A stretch of DNA of 64,000 nt, taken from assembly GCF_014042355.1 (NCBI RefSeq), contig NZ_JACEZU010000009.1:1-64000 (forward strand). Reading direction: 5' to 3'. Origin of the DNA: Rugamonas apoptosis (lineage in GTDB: Bacteria; Pseudomonadota; Gammaproteobacteria; Burkholderiales; Burkholderiaceae_D). The position numbers and the translations under genes were made by a program. Positions 1 to 8,058 of this stretch are shown in pieces. How positions within the stretch are numbered: position 1 is the first letter of the stretch; every line of letters begins with the position of its first letter. The notes under the pieces were generated by a model. That model was given only the letters and a program-made list of their open reading frames with translations, was not told the origin of the DNA and did no database searches.

Positions 1-104
1 ACAACCAAGCGCTAATTGCTCTCGCCAGGCGGCGCTGCGATGTCATCTACGCCATGATGCGAGACGGCACACTTTATTGTCCTGCCTCCGTCACAACTGC
101 TTGA
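1..104 (+). CDS. IS110-family transposase, C-terminal end (gene cut by window edge)
   Basis: An open frame enters from the left edge and stops at TGA 102-104. Its last 33 residues read NQALIALARRRCDVIYAMM followed by RDGTLYCPASVTTA. The pattern ALIALARRRCDV..AM.RDGTLY is the usual C-terminus of IS110-type (DEDD) transposases. The next bases, GACGAACGACATAGGGACAC, resemble the right-end sequence of such elements, which lack long terminal inverted repeats. The element therefore probably ends roughly 20-30 bases after the stop, just before the Fur-box region of the siderophore operon. The body of the transposase lies outside the window, so completeness cannot be judged. Confidence 0.75.
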   Translation, partial: NQALIALARRRCDVIYAMMRDGTLYCPASVTTA

Positions 105-141
105 CGAACGACATAGGGACACCCCCCTTTAACATAAATTA

Positions 142-178
142 AATGCGAATCATTCTCATTCGCATTGACATTCGCATT
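142..178 (+). promoter_or_regulatory. Fur-box array upstream of the siderophore operon
   Basis: AATGCGAAT (142-150) and ATTCGCATT (158-166) form a perfect 9-base inverted repeat around a 7-base spacer containing CATTCTC, which resembles the classic 19-base Fur box. A third half-site ATTCGCATT lies at 170-178, 12 bases after the second, as in arrays that bind overlapping Fur dimers. The array sits 64-100 bases before the first siderophore gene. Iron repression of the operon is inferred from this and from the operon content. Confidence 0.8.
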
Positions 179-241
179 TGCGAGCGATAAGGTAGCGGCA
201 TGCCATTCAAATAAGCTTTCTTTTGAGGAAAGAGCTGTCCC

Positions 242-2020
242 ATGTCCCATCCACTCACTTTCTTGCCCTACTACCCGCCAGCGCGGGAACGCACCCTGCG
301 CCAGTTCATCGAAGCTTTCTGGAATGAAGGCTGCCTGACCGGCGCCATCCAAACACGGCACGGCCAAACCGCCCTGCTGCGGCTGGAGGGCCAGCGCGAG
401 GATGGCCGGCCGCGCGGCTACGCCATCGCCATCGCCGGCCATGGCGGGTTCGAGCGCCTGCGGCTGTGCGGCCCGGTGCTTGCGTCGGATCAGGGATTGG
501 TGGAACCGGACATCGCCACTGTCGCCAACGACCTGCTGCGCCACCTGCGGCCGCCGCCGGCGGCGCTGGGCCGATTCGTGGCCGAGTTGCAGCACACGGC
601 GCTCAAGCACGCATGGTCGATGACGGCCCCGCCCCAGGCCACGCTGGAATCGCCCTACCCTTGGCAGGAAGCGCAACTGGGCGACGGCCACCTGTACCAC
701 CCGTGCTTCCGCTCGCGCATGGGCTTCTCGGTGGACGACCATCTGCGCTACGGCCCGGAATTCGCGCGCCCATTCGCGCTGGTGTGGCTGGCCATCGCCC
801 GCCGCGCCAGCGAAGCGCACACCCTGCCCGGCATCGGCTACGAGCAGTTCATCGCCGGCCAGCTGGGCCAGTCCGAATACCAATGGCTGCAAGAACGTGT
901 CGCGCAGCAGGGCCATGCACCGGCGGACTACCGGCTGCTGCCGGTCCACCCGTGGCAATGGGAACATGGCGTGCGCCAGCACTACGCGGGCTGGCTGGCC
1001 GATGGCACCCTGCTCCACCTGGGTCAGGGACAGGGCCATTGGCTGGCGCAGCAATCGATACGCTCGCTCAGCAGCCTCGATGACGGACAGCGCTGCAATA
1101 TCAAGCTGCCGCTGGCCATCGCCAACAGCTCGGCCGACCGCATCCTGTCCGACCACCATGTGCACAACGCGCCGCGCATCTCGCGCTGGCTGGACGGCAT
1201 CTGCCGCGACGATCCGTTTCTCGCGGACGGCCCCCGCCTAGCCTTGCTGGCCGAACCGGCCGGCATCACGGTGGCGCGCGACCGCCAACTGCCCGGCGCC
1301 TACGGCATGCTGGGCGCGATCTGGCGCACGGCGCCGGAATCGCTGCTGGCGCCGGGCGAACAACTGTTCCCGATGACGGCCTTGACCACGCTGTCATCCG
1401 AAGGTGGCCTGACCATCGCACCGTGGATGGCGCGGCACGGAACCGAACACTGGGTCCAGTCCCTGCTGGCCGCCATGGTCCCACCCATGCTGCACCTGAT
1501 GATGGCGTACGGCGTGCTGCTCGAATGCCATGCGCAGAACACGCTGCTGATCCTGGGCGACGGCCTGCCATGCCGGATCGCCATCCGCGACCTGCCGGGC
1601 GGCCTGCATTACCTGCCCGGCGCCGCCGCCGACTCGGCGCAACAGGCCGGACTGCGCGCGGCCCCCGCCTACCGCGACGCGCTCAACGCCAGCGCCGGGT
1701 TCCTGTTCGGCTCCGAAACGGAAGCGCGCGACTATCTGCTGGAAGTCATGTTCTTCATCAACCTGGGTGAACTGGCGTGGCTGCTGGAACGTCAGCACGG
1801 CTATCCGGAAAAGCGCTTCTGGCACGCGGCCGCCTGCGCCGTACTGGACTACCAGGAGCAGTTCCCGTCCATGGCCGAACGCCAGCGCCAGTTCGACCTG
1901 CTTGGCCCCACGCTGCGCATCGAATGCCTGGCGGCGCGCCGCCTGCTCGGTGGCAGCACGCAGCGCCTGCGCACCGTGCGCAATCCGCTGTTCGACGCGC
2001 TGGCGGGAGCGGCGCCATGA
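242..2020 (+). CDS. NIS siderophore synthetase (IucA/IucC family), first of two
   Basis: ATP-dependent ligase of the NRPS-independent siderophore family, expected to condense a carboxylic acid such as citrate with an amine or alcohol in the cytoplasm. The 592 residues match the usual family length. Visible family motifs are HPWQW near residues 236-240, the phosphate-binding KLPLAIANS stretch from residue 288, and ECHAQN near 428-433 followed by a RDLPG loop, ahead of a FhuF-like C-terminal part. The start is chosen by GAGGAAAGAG upstream of ATG 242. The stop overlaps the MFS gene by the ATGA arrangement, so translation is probably coupled. The product is a carboxylate siderophore of unknown structure. 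The NIS-MFS-NIS order recalls staphyloferrin A loci, but the racemase gene of those loci is absent here. Confidence 0.88.
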   Translation: MSHPLTFLPYYPPARERTLRQFIEAFWNEGCLTGAIQTRHGQTALLRLEGQREDGRPRGYAIAIAGHGGFERLRLCGPVLASDQGLVEPDIATVANDLLRHLRPPPAALGRFVAELQHTALKHAWSMTAPPQATLESPYPWQEAQLGDGHLYHPCFRSRMGFSVDDHLRYGPEFARPFALVWLAIARRASEAHTLPGIGYEQFIAGQLGQSEYQWLQERVAQQGHAPADYRLLPVHPWQWEHGVRQHYAGWLADGTLLHLGQGQGHWLAQQSIRSLSSLDDGQRCNIKLPLAIANSSADRILSDHHVHNAPRISRWLDGICRDDPFLADGPRLALLAEPAGITVARDRQLPGAYGMLGAIWRTAPESLLAPGEQLFPMTALTTLSSEGGLTIAPWMARHGTEHWVQSLLAAMVPPMLHLMMAYGVLLECHAQNTLLILGDGLPCRIAIRDLPGGLHYLPGAAADSAQQAGLRAAPAYRDALNASAGFLFGSETEARDYLLEVMFFINLGELAWLLERQHGYPEKRFWHAAACAVLDYQEQFPSMAERQRQFDLLGPTLRIECLAARRLLGGSTQRLRTVRNPLFDALAGAAP

Positions 2021-3333
2021 CCACGCTGGCCTTGCGGCCGGCGCCCCTGCTCACCCGCCCCGTCCTGGCCACCGTGGGCGGCCATTTCGGCGCCGCCTTC
2101 GCCGCCCTGTGCATGCCGCCGTTCTACGCCCATATCCTGCAGGCGAATTTCGCGCTGCAGGCGCCGTCGCTGGTGCTGGCCGGCTGGTACTTCACGCTGC
2201 CCACGCTGGCGGCCGCCCTCACCAGTCCCATGTGGGGCTGGCTGGCCGACCGCATCGGCCGGCGCGCCGCGCTGATGCGCGCCCATGCCGGCTTGTGCCT
2301 GGCCTTCATCGTGACCGGCCTGGCCCGCACACCGCTGGAATTCGCGTTCGGCCTGACGCTGCAGGGACTATTGGGCGGCACCTTCTCCGCCTCCAACGCC
2401 TATCTGGCCGACCAGCTACCGGCCTCGCGCCTGGCCGCCGTACTGGGCGTGATGCAAGGATCGGCGCGGGCCGCCCTGTTCGCCGGACCGGCGCTGGTCG
2501 GCCTGCTCGAAGGGCATACCGACCTGCTGCACCTGTTCCTCTACCTGGCGCTGCTCCCCGCCGTCGCCTGCGCCGTCCTGTGGTGGCTGCCGGAGCAGGC
2601 GGCGCATGCGGCGCCGCGTGTGGGTGCCGTCCCGGCATGGGGCAAGGGCGCCGCACAGGAACGGCGTGCAAGCGCCAGCCAGGAGCGATGTGCGAGCGCC
2701 GTGCAGGAACATCGCGCGACCGCGCCGACGCACTGTGGGGCGCCCGCTACCGTTGACATCGCGGGCAGAGATGCGGCGCCGCACGCCACTTGTGGCATCA
2801 ACGCCGCCGCGCTGTACTGGTTGCAGGCCGTGTTCACGATCGGCACCGCACTGAGCTCCCCCTATTTCGTCACCGACCTGGCCGACCGCCTGCACCTGGG
2901 CGCCGCCACCGCCGGCATGCTGTTCGGGCTACCGCACGCCGTGTTCCTGCTACTGGCCTGGCCACTGGGCCGCCGGCTGCACTTCACCAACGCGGCCGCC
3001 GCCCTGGCCGGCTACACCGCCCTCACCTGCGCCGGCCTGCTGCTGCAACTGCTGGCCAGTGGACTGGCGTGGATGGTGGCGGGTCGCCTGTTGATGGGCG
3101 CTGGCATGACGGGCGCCTGCCTGGCCATCAACGCACTGGCCGCCGCCACGGTCCGCAATGAGCGGGCCGGACGCCACTTCGGCCAGCTCGAAGGCGCCAG
3201 CAAATGGGGCGGCGTGGCCGCCGGCCTGCTGGCCAGCGCGCTGGTCGCCCCGCTGGGCTACGCCGCCCCCATGTGGCTGGGCTGCGCCCTGCTTGCCTCG
3301 CTGTTCATCTCACTGAAATGGAAACTGTCATGA
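2017..3333 (+). CDS. MFS transporter, probable siderophore exporter
   Basis: Twelve-helix major facilitator of 438 residues, placed between the two siderophore synthetases and therefore probably the exporter of their product. The start ATG 2017 overlaps the preceding stop (ATGA); longer readings upstream would overlap the synthetase heavily. The first half has the MFS loop 2-3 signature WGWLADRIGRRAALM. The central cytoplasmic loop (about residues 196-258) is unusually long and contains imperfect repeats of the type QER(R/C)ASA, rich in Ala, Arg and Gln. This loop is not typical of the family and may be a local repeat expansion. Its stop overlaps the next synthetase by ATGA. Confidence 0.85.
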   Translation: MTTLALRPAPLLTRPVLATVGGHFGAAFAALCMPPFYAHILQANFALQAPSLVLAGWYFTLPTLAAALTSPMWGWLADRIGRRAALMRAHAGLCLAFIVTGLARTPLEFAFGLTLQGLLGGTFSASNAYLADQLPASRLAAVLGVMQGSARAALFAGPALVGLLEGHTDLLHLFLYLALLPAVACAVLWWLPEQAAHAAPRVGAVPAWGKGAAQERRASASQERCASAVQEHRATAPTHCGAPATVDIAGRDAAPHATCGINAAALYWLQAVFTIGTALSSPYFVTDLADRLHLGAATAGMLFGLPHAVFLLLAWPLGRRLHFTNAAAALAGYTALTCAGLLLQLLASGLAWMVAGRLLMGAGMTGACLAINALAAATVRNERAGRHFGQLEGASKWGGVAAGLLASALVAPLGYAAPMWLGCALLASLFISLKWKLS

Positions 3334-5201
3334 ACTCTCCCCTGTCGCACACCTATTTGCAGCCTCCCAAAGCCGCCGCCGCTGCCGGCGGCGAACCACG
3401 CTTCGCGGAACGCCAACACTGCCGGTTGCTGATCAACTGCTACGCCCGCGAAGTGGCGATGCAGGAGCACACGCTGGCCGTGCTGCCCGTGTACCAGTTG
3501 GCCGACCCGGTGCCGCAACTGGCCAACCACCACGGCCAAGTGCTCGACATCGCCCTGCCACGGGTAACCAGCCGCTTGCGGGTCGGGGTGCTGCACGTAT
3601 CGGCCACCGCCAATTTCGACTACACCTCGCCGGTCTTCCTGCGCGCGGACGGCGACCACTGGCGCGAGGCGGATTGGCGCGACCTGTCCCGCCTGCTGAT
3701 CGAGGACCTGTCGCGCCGCGCGGGCACCGCCTTCAACGACGAACTGCTGCAACAGATCGGCGACAGCATCGCCACCATGCAGGATGTGCTGGACCGCCAG
3801 CCAGCCAGCGCCGTACCCAGCCAGCCGGCCGCCTGGAGCGCGCTGCAAGGCTATATCGACAGCGAACAAAGCCTGCTCACCGGCCACCCCTTCCACCCTG
3901 CCCCAAAAAGCCGGGCCGACTGGTCGCCCGCCGAGCAACGCCATTACTCGCCCGAGCACAAGGCCAGCATGGCGCTGCATTACTTCCAGATTCCGCAATC
4001 CTGGCTGGTCAGCGACAACGTCGACGGCGAGCCGGCGGCCACCTTGCTGGCGCGGCTGTGCGGCCATGGCCTGATGGCGGAACCGGGCAGCGCCATCGTA
4101 CCGCTGCACCCGTGGCAGGCGGGCTGGATGCAGCGCCAGCCGCGCATCGCCAGCGCCCTGCGCGGCGGCCAGGTGCGCGACCTGGGGTCGCGCGGCCTGC
4201 CGTTCCATCCCACCGCCTCGATCCGCACCCTGCTGGCCGAGGACGCGCGCCACTTCCTCAAACTGTCGCTCAACATGCGCATCACCAACTGCATCCGCAA
4301 CAACGCGCGCCATGAGCTGCGCAGCGCGTTGACGGGCACCCGCCTGTACCGTGGCCTGCGCGACGACATGCGCCAGCGCTTCCCCGGCTTTCACGTACTG
4401 GAGGAACGCGCCTTCGTCACGGTGAACTTCCCCGGTACCGCCGACGCCGGCGCCGACGAGGAGCTGGCCGACGGCTTCGGCGTGCTGGCGCGCGAAGGCA
4501 TGGCGGACCTGATGGCGCAAGGCGTCCGGCCCGTGGTCTGCGCCGCCTTGTTCGGCAACGGCGCGCACGGCCGTGCGCGCGTGTTCGCGCTGATCGAACG
4601 CTACGCCCAGCACCACGGCTACACGCGGGAGCGGGCCGCGCGGCTGTGGTTCGCCCGTTACGCGGAGACAGCCGTCCATCCCATTCTCTACCTGCTGTTC
4701 GAGCACGGCATCGCCTTCGAACCGCACATGCAGAACACCCTCACCGGGCTGGATGCGGATGGCGCGCCCAGCCACTTCATCCTGCGCGACCTGGAATTGA
4801 CCCGGCTGGCCCCGCAAGCGCAGCCGCTGGCCCGCGCGCTGGCGCTGGACCCGGCCACGCTGTCCGAACTGTGCTGCGACGACGAGCGGGCCTGGACCCG
4901 TATCGGCTACTGCCTGTTCGTCAACAACCTGTGCGAAGTGATCGCCACCATCGCCAACGGCGACAACCAGCTCGGTCTGGGCTTGTGGGGCGTGCTGCGC
5001 CACATCTTGCAGGACTATCTGGCGCGCTACCCGCATCCCAACGCCAGCCGCCGTATCCACGGCTTGCTGGCGGGCGAACCGCTGCCGGCCAAGGGCAATC
5101 TGCTGACCCGCTTCCTGCGCCAGGCCGACCGCCAGGCCAGCTACCTGCCGCTGTATCACCCGCTGGCCGTCGTCAACGGGGCGTCGGCCGCATCGATGTG
5201 A
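3330..5201 (+). CDS. NIS siderophore synthetase (IucA/IucC family), second of two
   Basis: Second NIS ligase of the operon, 623 residues from ATG 3330, which overlaps the MFS stop by ATGA. Family motifs are HPWQ at about 260-263, the ATP-site stretch KLSLNMRITNCIRNN from residue 311, and EPHMQN around 464-469 followed by LRDLE. The two synthetases probably act in sequence, one making a mono-amide (or ester) intermediate and the other completing the second condensation. Which carries out which step cannot be read from the sequence. No gene for making the amine partner (decarboxylase, racemase, monooxygenase) is nearby, so the amine probably comes from general metabolism, for example putrescine or ornithine. 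That last point is inference. Confidence 0.88.
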   Translation: MNSPLSHTYLQPPKAAAAAGGEPRFAERQHCRLLINCYAREVAMQEHTLAVLPVYQLADPVPQLANHHGQVLDIALPRVTSRLRVGVLHVSATANFDYTSPVFLRADGDHWREADWRDLSRLLIEDLSRRAGTAFNDELLQQIGDSIATMQDVLDRQPASAVPSQPAAWSALQGYIDSEQSLLTGHPFHPAPKSRADWSPAEQRHYSPEHKASMALHYFQIPQSWLVSDNVDGEPAATLLARLCGHGLMAEPGSAIVPLHPWQAGWMQRQPRIASALRGGQVRDLGSRGLPFHPTASIRTLLAEDARHFLKLSLNMRITNCIRNNARHELRSALTGTRLYRGLRDDMRQRFPGFHVLEERAFVTVNFPGTADAGADEELADGFGVLAREGMADLMAQGVRPVVCAALFGNGAHGRARVFALIERYAQHHGYTRERAARLWFARYAETAVHPILYLLFEHGIAFEPHMQNTLTGLDADGAPSHFILRDLELTRLAPQAQPLARALALDPATLSELCCDDERAWTRIGYCLFVNNLCEVIATIANGDNQLGLGLWGVLRHILQDYLARYPHPNASRRIHGLLAGEPLPAKGNLLTRFLRQADRQASYLPLYHPLAVVNGASAASM

Positions 5202-5284
5202 TTCACCCTATTTGATCCACCTTATTTGGTCCGATCCATTTTTTTCTTCCACCCTTTTTTGATCCACCTTCACGTCAAGAACTT

Positions 5285-7354
5285 ATGTACCCAACGTACC
5301 CGACCTCCCCCAAGCCCAAAACCCTGCCGCTGTTGCTGGCCGGCCTGTTCCTCCTGCATGGCGCAGCGCGCGCCGACGACCTGCCCGACGTGGCGCGGGT
5401 GACCATCAGCGGCAGCGGCGGCGAGGCCTCCAGCGGCGGCGCCACCAAGACCTACAGCAGCATGCTCGACACGCCGCAGGCGGTCACCGTCGTCAACCGC
5501 GACAGCCTGCGCAACCGCGCCGCCCTCACCAGCAAGGACGCGCTCGAATACGTGAGCAGCGTGGTGGCCGGCCAAGGCGAAGGCCGGCGCGACGAGTTCT
5601 ATATCCGTGGCTTTTATTCGCTGCGCGACACCCTGCTCGACGGCCTGCGTGACGACAACCTGTACTTCCGCGACTTGGCCACGGTGGACCAGATCGAAGT
5701 GATCAAGGGCGCGGCCGCCGCCCTGTATGGACGCGGCTCGGCGGGTGGCTTGATCAACCGCGTCAGCAAGAAGCCGCGCGCCGGCCAGGACACGGAGGTG
5801 ACAGCCACCATCGGCGCCGACCGCGAACGGCGCGTGAGCGTGGACGCGGGCGGCGCGCTCAGCGCCAGCGCCAACGGCCGCGTGATCGCCGTCTACGATA
5901 AAGGCAACAGCTACCGCGACGTGGTGCACCACACCCGCAAGCTGCTGGCGCCGTCCATCCAGTTCGCGCTGGCGCCGGAAACGTCGCTGTTGCTGCAGGC
6001 CGAAGTGCAACGCGAGGACCACACCCCGGACCGGGGCGTGCCGTCGCTGCAGGGCCGGCCGCTGGCCGTGGCGCCTTCCACCTACTACGGCGAGGCTTAC
6101 GACTACACCCGCACCGACAACGACCTGGCCAGGGCCAGGCTGGAACACCGCATCAACGAACGCCTCACGCTGGACAACACGCTGCAATACACCCGCACTG
6201 GCCTGGAGGGAGTCAACACCCGCAACCGCCGCGTCAACGCGGACGGCACGCTGTCGCGCCAGATCACCTACTTCCCGCAATGGCAGCGCAACCTGATCAA
6301 CCAGACGGAATTGACCTACACGGGCGATGGCCACACGGTGTTGGCAGGCCTGGAACTGTCCGAACAGCGGCGCGACGTGCGCACGGCGCAGACGGGGATC
6401 GCCTATCCGATCGACCTGTACGCCCCCCAGCCCAAGCTGCCGGCGCCGCAAGTGTCCACCTTCCCCGTTTCGCTCGACAGCGCGTTCGTCGCGCGCACGC
6501 AAGCGCTGTATGTGCAGGACCAGATCGACGTGGCGACTGGCTGGAAGGCCTTGCTGGGCGCGCGCTTCGACCGCTTCCAGCAACAGCAAACCAACCGCCT
6601 GAAGAACAACGAACGCAGCGAACGCACCGACAACGTGGCCTCGCCCAGGGTGGGATTGGTGTACCAGCCCGACGGCCATCAGTCGTGGTACGCGAACCTG
6701 AGCCGCTCGTTCCAGCCGGGCGGCGGCGAGCTGCTCTACACCGGCAACACGCCGCTGTCGCAGGTCCGTCCCTTGCAGACGGATTTGCAGGAAGTGGGCT
6801 ACAAGCGCGACTGGCTGGCGCGCCGGCTGTTCGCCACCGTGGCGCTGTTCCGCATCGAACAGCGCAACCAGCTCACCATGGACCCGAACGACCCGGCCGG
6901 GCTGCGCCAGCTCCAGATTGGCAAGCAGCGCAACCAGGGTGTGGAACTGGAACTGCAAGGGGCGCTGTGGCAAGGCGCGCGCATGAATGCGGGCTATACC
7001 TACAACGATGCCCGCATCGTCGCGTCGAACGATGTCGCGCGCGGCAACCGGGCCGAAATGACGCCGCGCCACCGCGCCAGCCTGTGGCTGGATCAGGCGT
7101 TCGACGCCACCTGGAGCGCAGGCCTGGGGGTATTGATGAACAGCAGCCAGTTCGCGCTGTCGGACAACACGGTGCGCCTGCCCGGCTACGCGCGCATGGA
7201 TGCCATGCTGGCCTACCACCAGCCCCGTTATGACCTGCGCCTGAAGCTTAACAACGTGGGCAATGCGCGCTACTACGAGTCGGCCATCAACAACGTGCAG
7301 ATCCAGCCGGGCGCGCCGCGCAACGCCAGCCTGACGCTCAGCACCAGGTTCTGA
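5285..7354 (+). CDS. TonB-dependent siderophore receptor
   Basis: Outer-membrane receptor of 689 residues, probably importing the ferric form of the siderophore made by the upstream genes. An N-terminal signal peptide (hydrophobic core LPLLLAGLFLL, cleavage near ARA-DD) is followed by a plug domain with TPQAVTVVNRDSL and YIRGF, then a 22-strand barrel ending in the terminal Phe (SLTLSTRF). It is the fourth gene in the same direction, 83 bases after the synthetase, so it may be co-transcribed under Fur control. The gap holds two related pyrimidine-rich segments (CCCTATTTGATCCACCTT and CCCTTTTTTGATCCACCTT). The ribosome binding site before ATG 5285 is weak. Confidence 0.9.
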   Translation: MYPTYPTSPKPKTLPLLLAGLFLLHGAARADDLPDVARVTISGSGGEASSGGATKTYSSMLDTPQAVTVVNRDSLRNRAALTSKDALEYVSSVVAGQGEGRRDEFYIRGFYSLRDTLLDGLRDDNLYFRDLATVDQIEVIKGAAAALYGRGSAGGLINRVSKKPRAGQDTEVTATIGADRERRVSVDAGGALSASANGRVIAVYDKGNSYRDVVHHTRKLLAPSIQFALAPETSLLLQAEVQREDHTPDRGVPSLQGRPLAVAPSTYYGEAYDYTRTDNDLARARLEHRINERLTLDNTLQYTRTGLEGVNTRNRRVNADGTLSRQITYFPQWQRNLINQTELTYTGDGHTVLAGLELSEQRRDVRTAQTGIAYPIDLYAPQPKLPAPQVSTFPVSLDSAFVARTQALYVQDQIDVATGWKALLGARFDRFQQQQTNRLKNNERSERTDNVASPRVGLVYQPDGHQSWYANLSRSFQPGGGELLYTGNTPLSQVRPLQTDLQEVGYKRDWLARRLFATVALFRIEQRNQLTMDPNDPAGLRQLQIGKQRNQGVELELQGALWQGARMNAGYTYNDARIVASNDVARGNRAEMTPRHRASLWLDQAFDATWSAGLGVLMNSSQFALSDNTVRLPGYARMDAMLAYHQPRYDLRLKLNNVGNARYYESAINNVQIQPGAPRNASLTLSTRF

Positions 7355-7384
7355 CGCCGCCCGCCGCGCCGGCCGGCGCCGCCG

Positions 7385-8029
7385 TCACTCGGCGTCCGGC
7401 TGCTGCGATGGGTGGGCGGCCGCGAACGCGGGCAGCGCCACGCAGTTGGCGTGGATGCGCATGATGGTGGGGTACGGTGCCAGGTCCAGCTCGAAGCGCT
7501 GGGCGTTGAACACCTGCGGCACCAGGCAGCAATCGGCCATGGTGGGCGTGTCGCCATGGCAGAAGCGGCCCGTTTGCGGCTCGTTCGCCAGATGCGCTTC
7601 CAGCATGGCCATGCCTTCGCCCAGCCAGTGCTTGTACCACTGCGTCTTCACTTCTTCCGACAAACCCAGTGCCCCTTTCAGGTACTTGAGCACACGCAGG
7701 TTGGTGAGCGGGTGGGTGTCGCACGCTACCGTCATGGCCAGCGCGCGCACGCGGGCGCGGGCCAGCGCGCCGGTGGGCAGCAGCGGAACGGCCGGATGCA
7801 GCTCGTCCAGGTATTCCATGATGGCCAGCGACTGGTGCACGATGGCGCCGTCATCGTCCAGCGCCGGGATCAGGGCGCTGGGGTTGACGTCGCGGTATGC
7901 CGGCGCCAGCTGCTCGCCGCCATGACGCAGTAAATGAACGGGGATGGCCTCGTAAGCCAGCCCTTTCAAGTTCAACGCAATACGCACGCGGTAAGCGGCG
8001 GAACTGCGGAAGTAGGTGTAAAGCTTCAT
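7385..8029 (-). CDS. maiA: Maleylacetoacetate / maleylpyruvate isomerase (zeta-class GST)
   Basis: Glutathione-dependent cis-trans isomerase of about 214 residues. It converts maleylacetoacetate to fumarylacetoacetate (homogentisate route) or maleylpyruvate to fumarylpyruvate (gentisate route). The N-terminus MKLYTYFRSSAAYRVRIAL carries the zeta-class SS..(W/Y)RVRIAL signature. NPSALIPAL and QSLAIMEYLDE form the rest of the thioredoxin-like domain, with the helical domain behind. ATG 8029 is preferred; an in-frame ATG at 8038 has its purine-rich segment too close. It is the last gene of the minus-strand cluster, 29 bases after the importer. The neighbouring hydrolase supports either pathway; the choice between them is open. 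Confidence 0.88.
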   Translation of the reverse strand: MKLYTYFRSSAAYRVRIALNLKGLAYEAIPVHLLRHGGEQLAPAYRDVNPSALIPALDDDGAIVHQSLAIMEYLDELHPAVPLLPTGALARARVRALAMTVACDTHPLTNLRVLKYLKGALGLSEEVKTQWYKHWLGEGMAMLEAHLANEPQTGRFCHGDTPTMADCCLVPQVFNAQRFELDLAPYPTIMRIHANCVALPAFAAAHPSQQPDAE

Positions 8030-8058
8030 TGCTCGCATCTTTCAATAAAATCTGGCGC

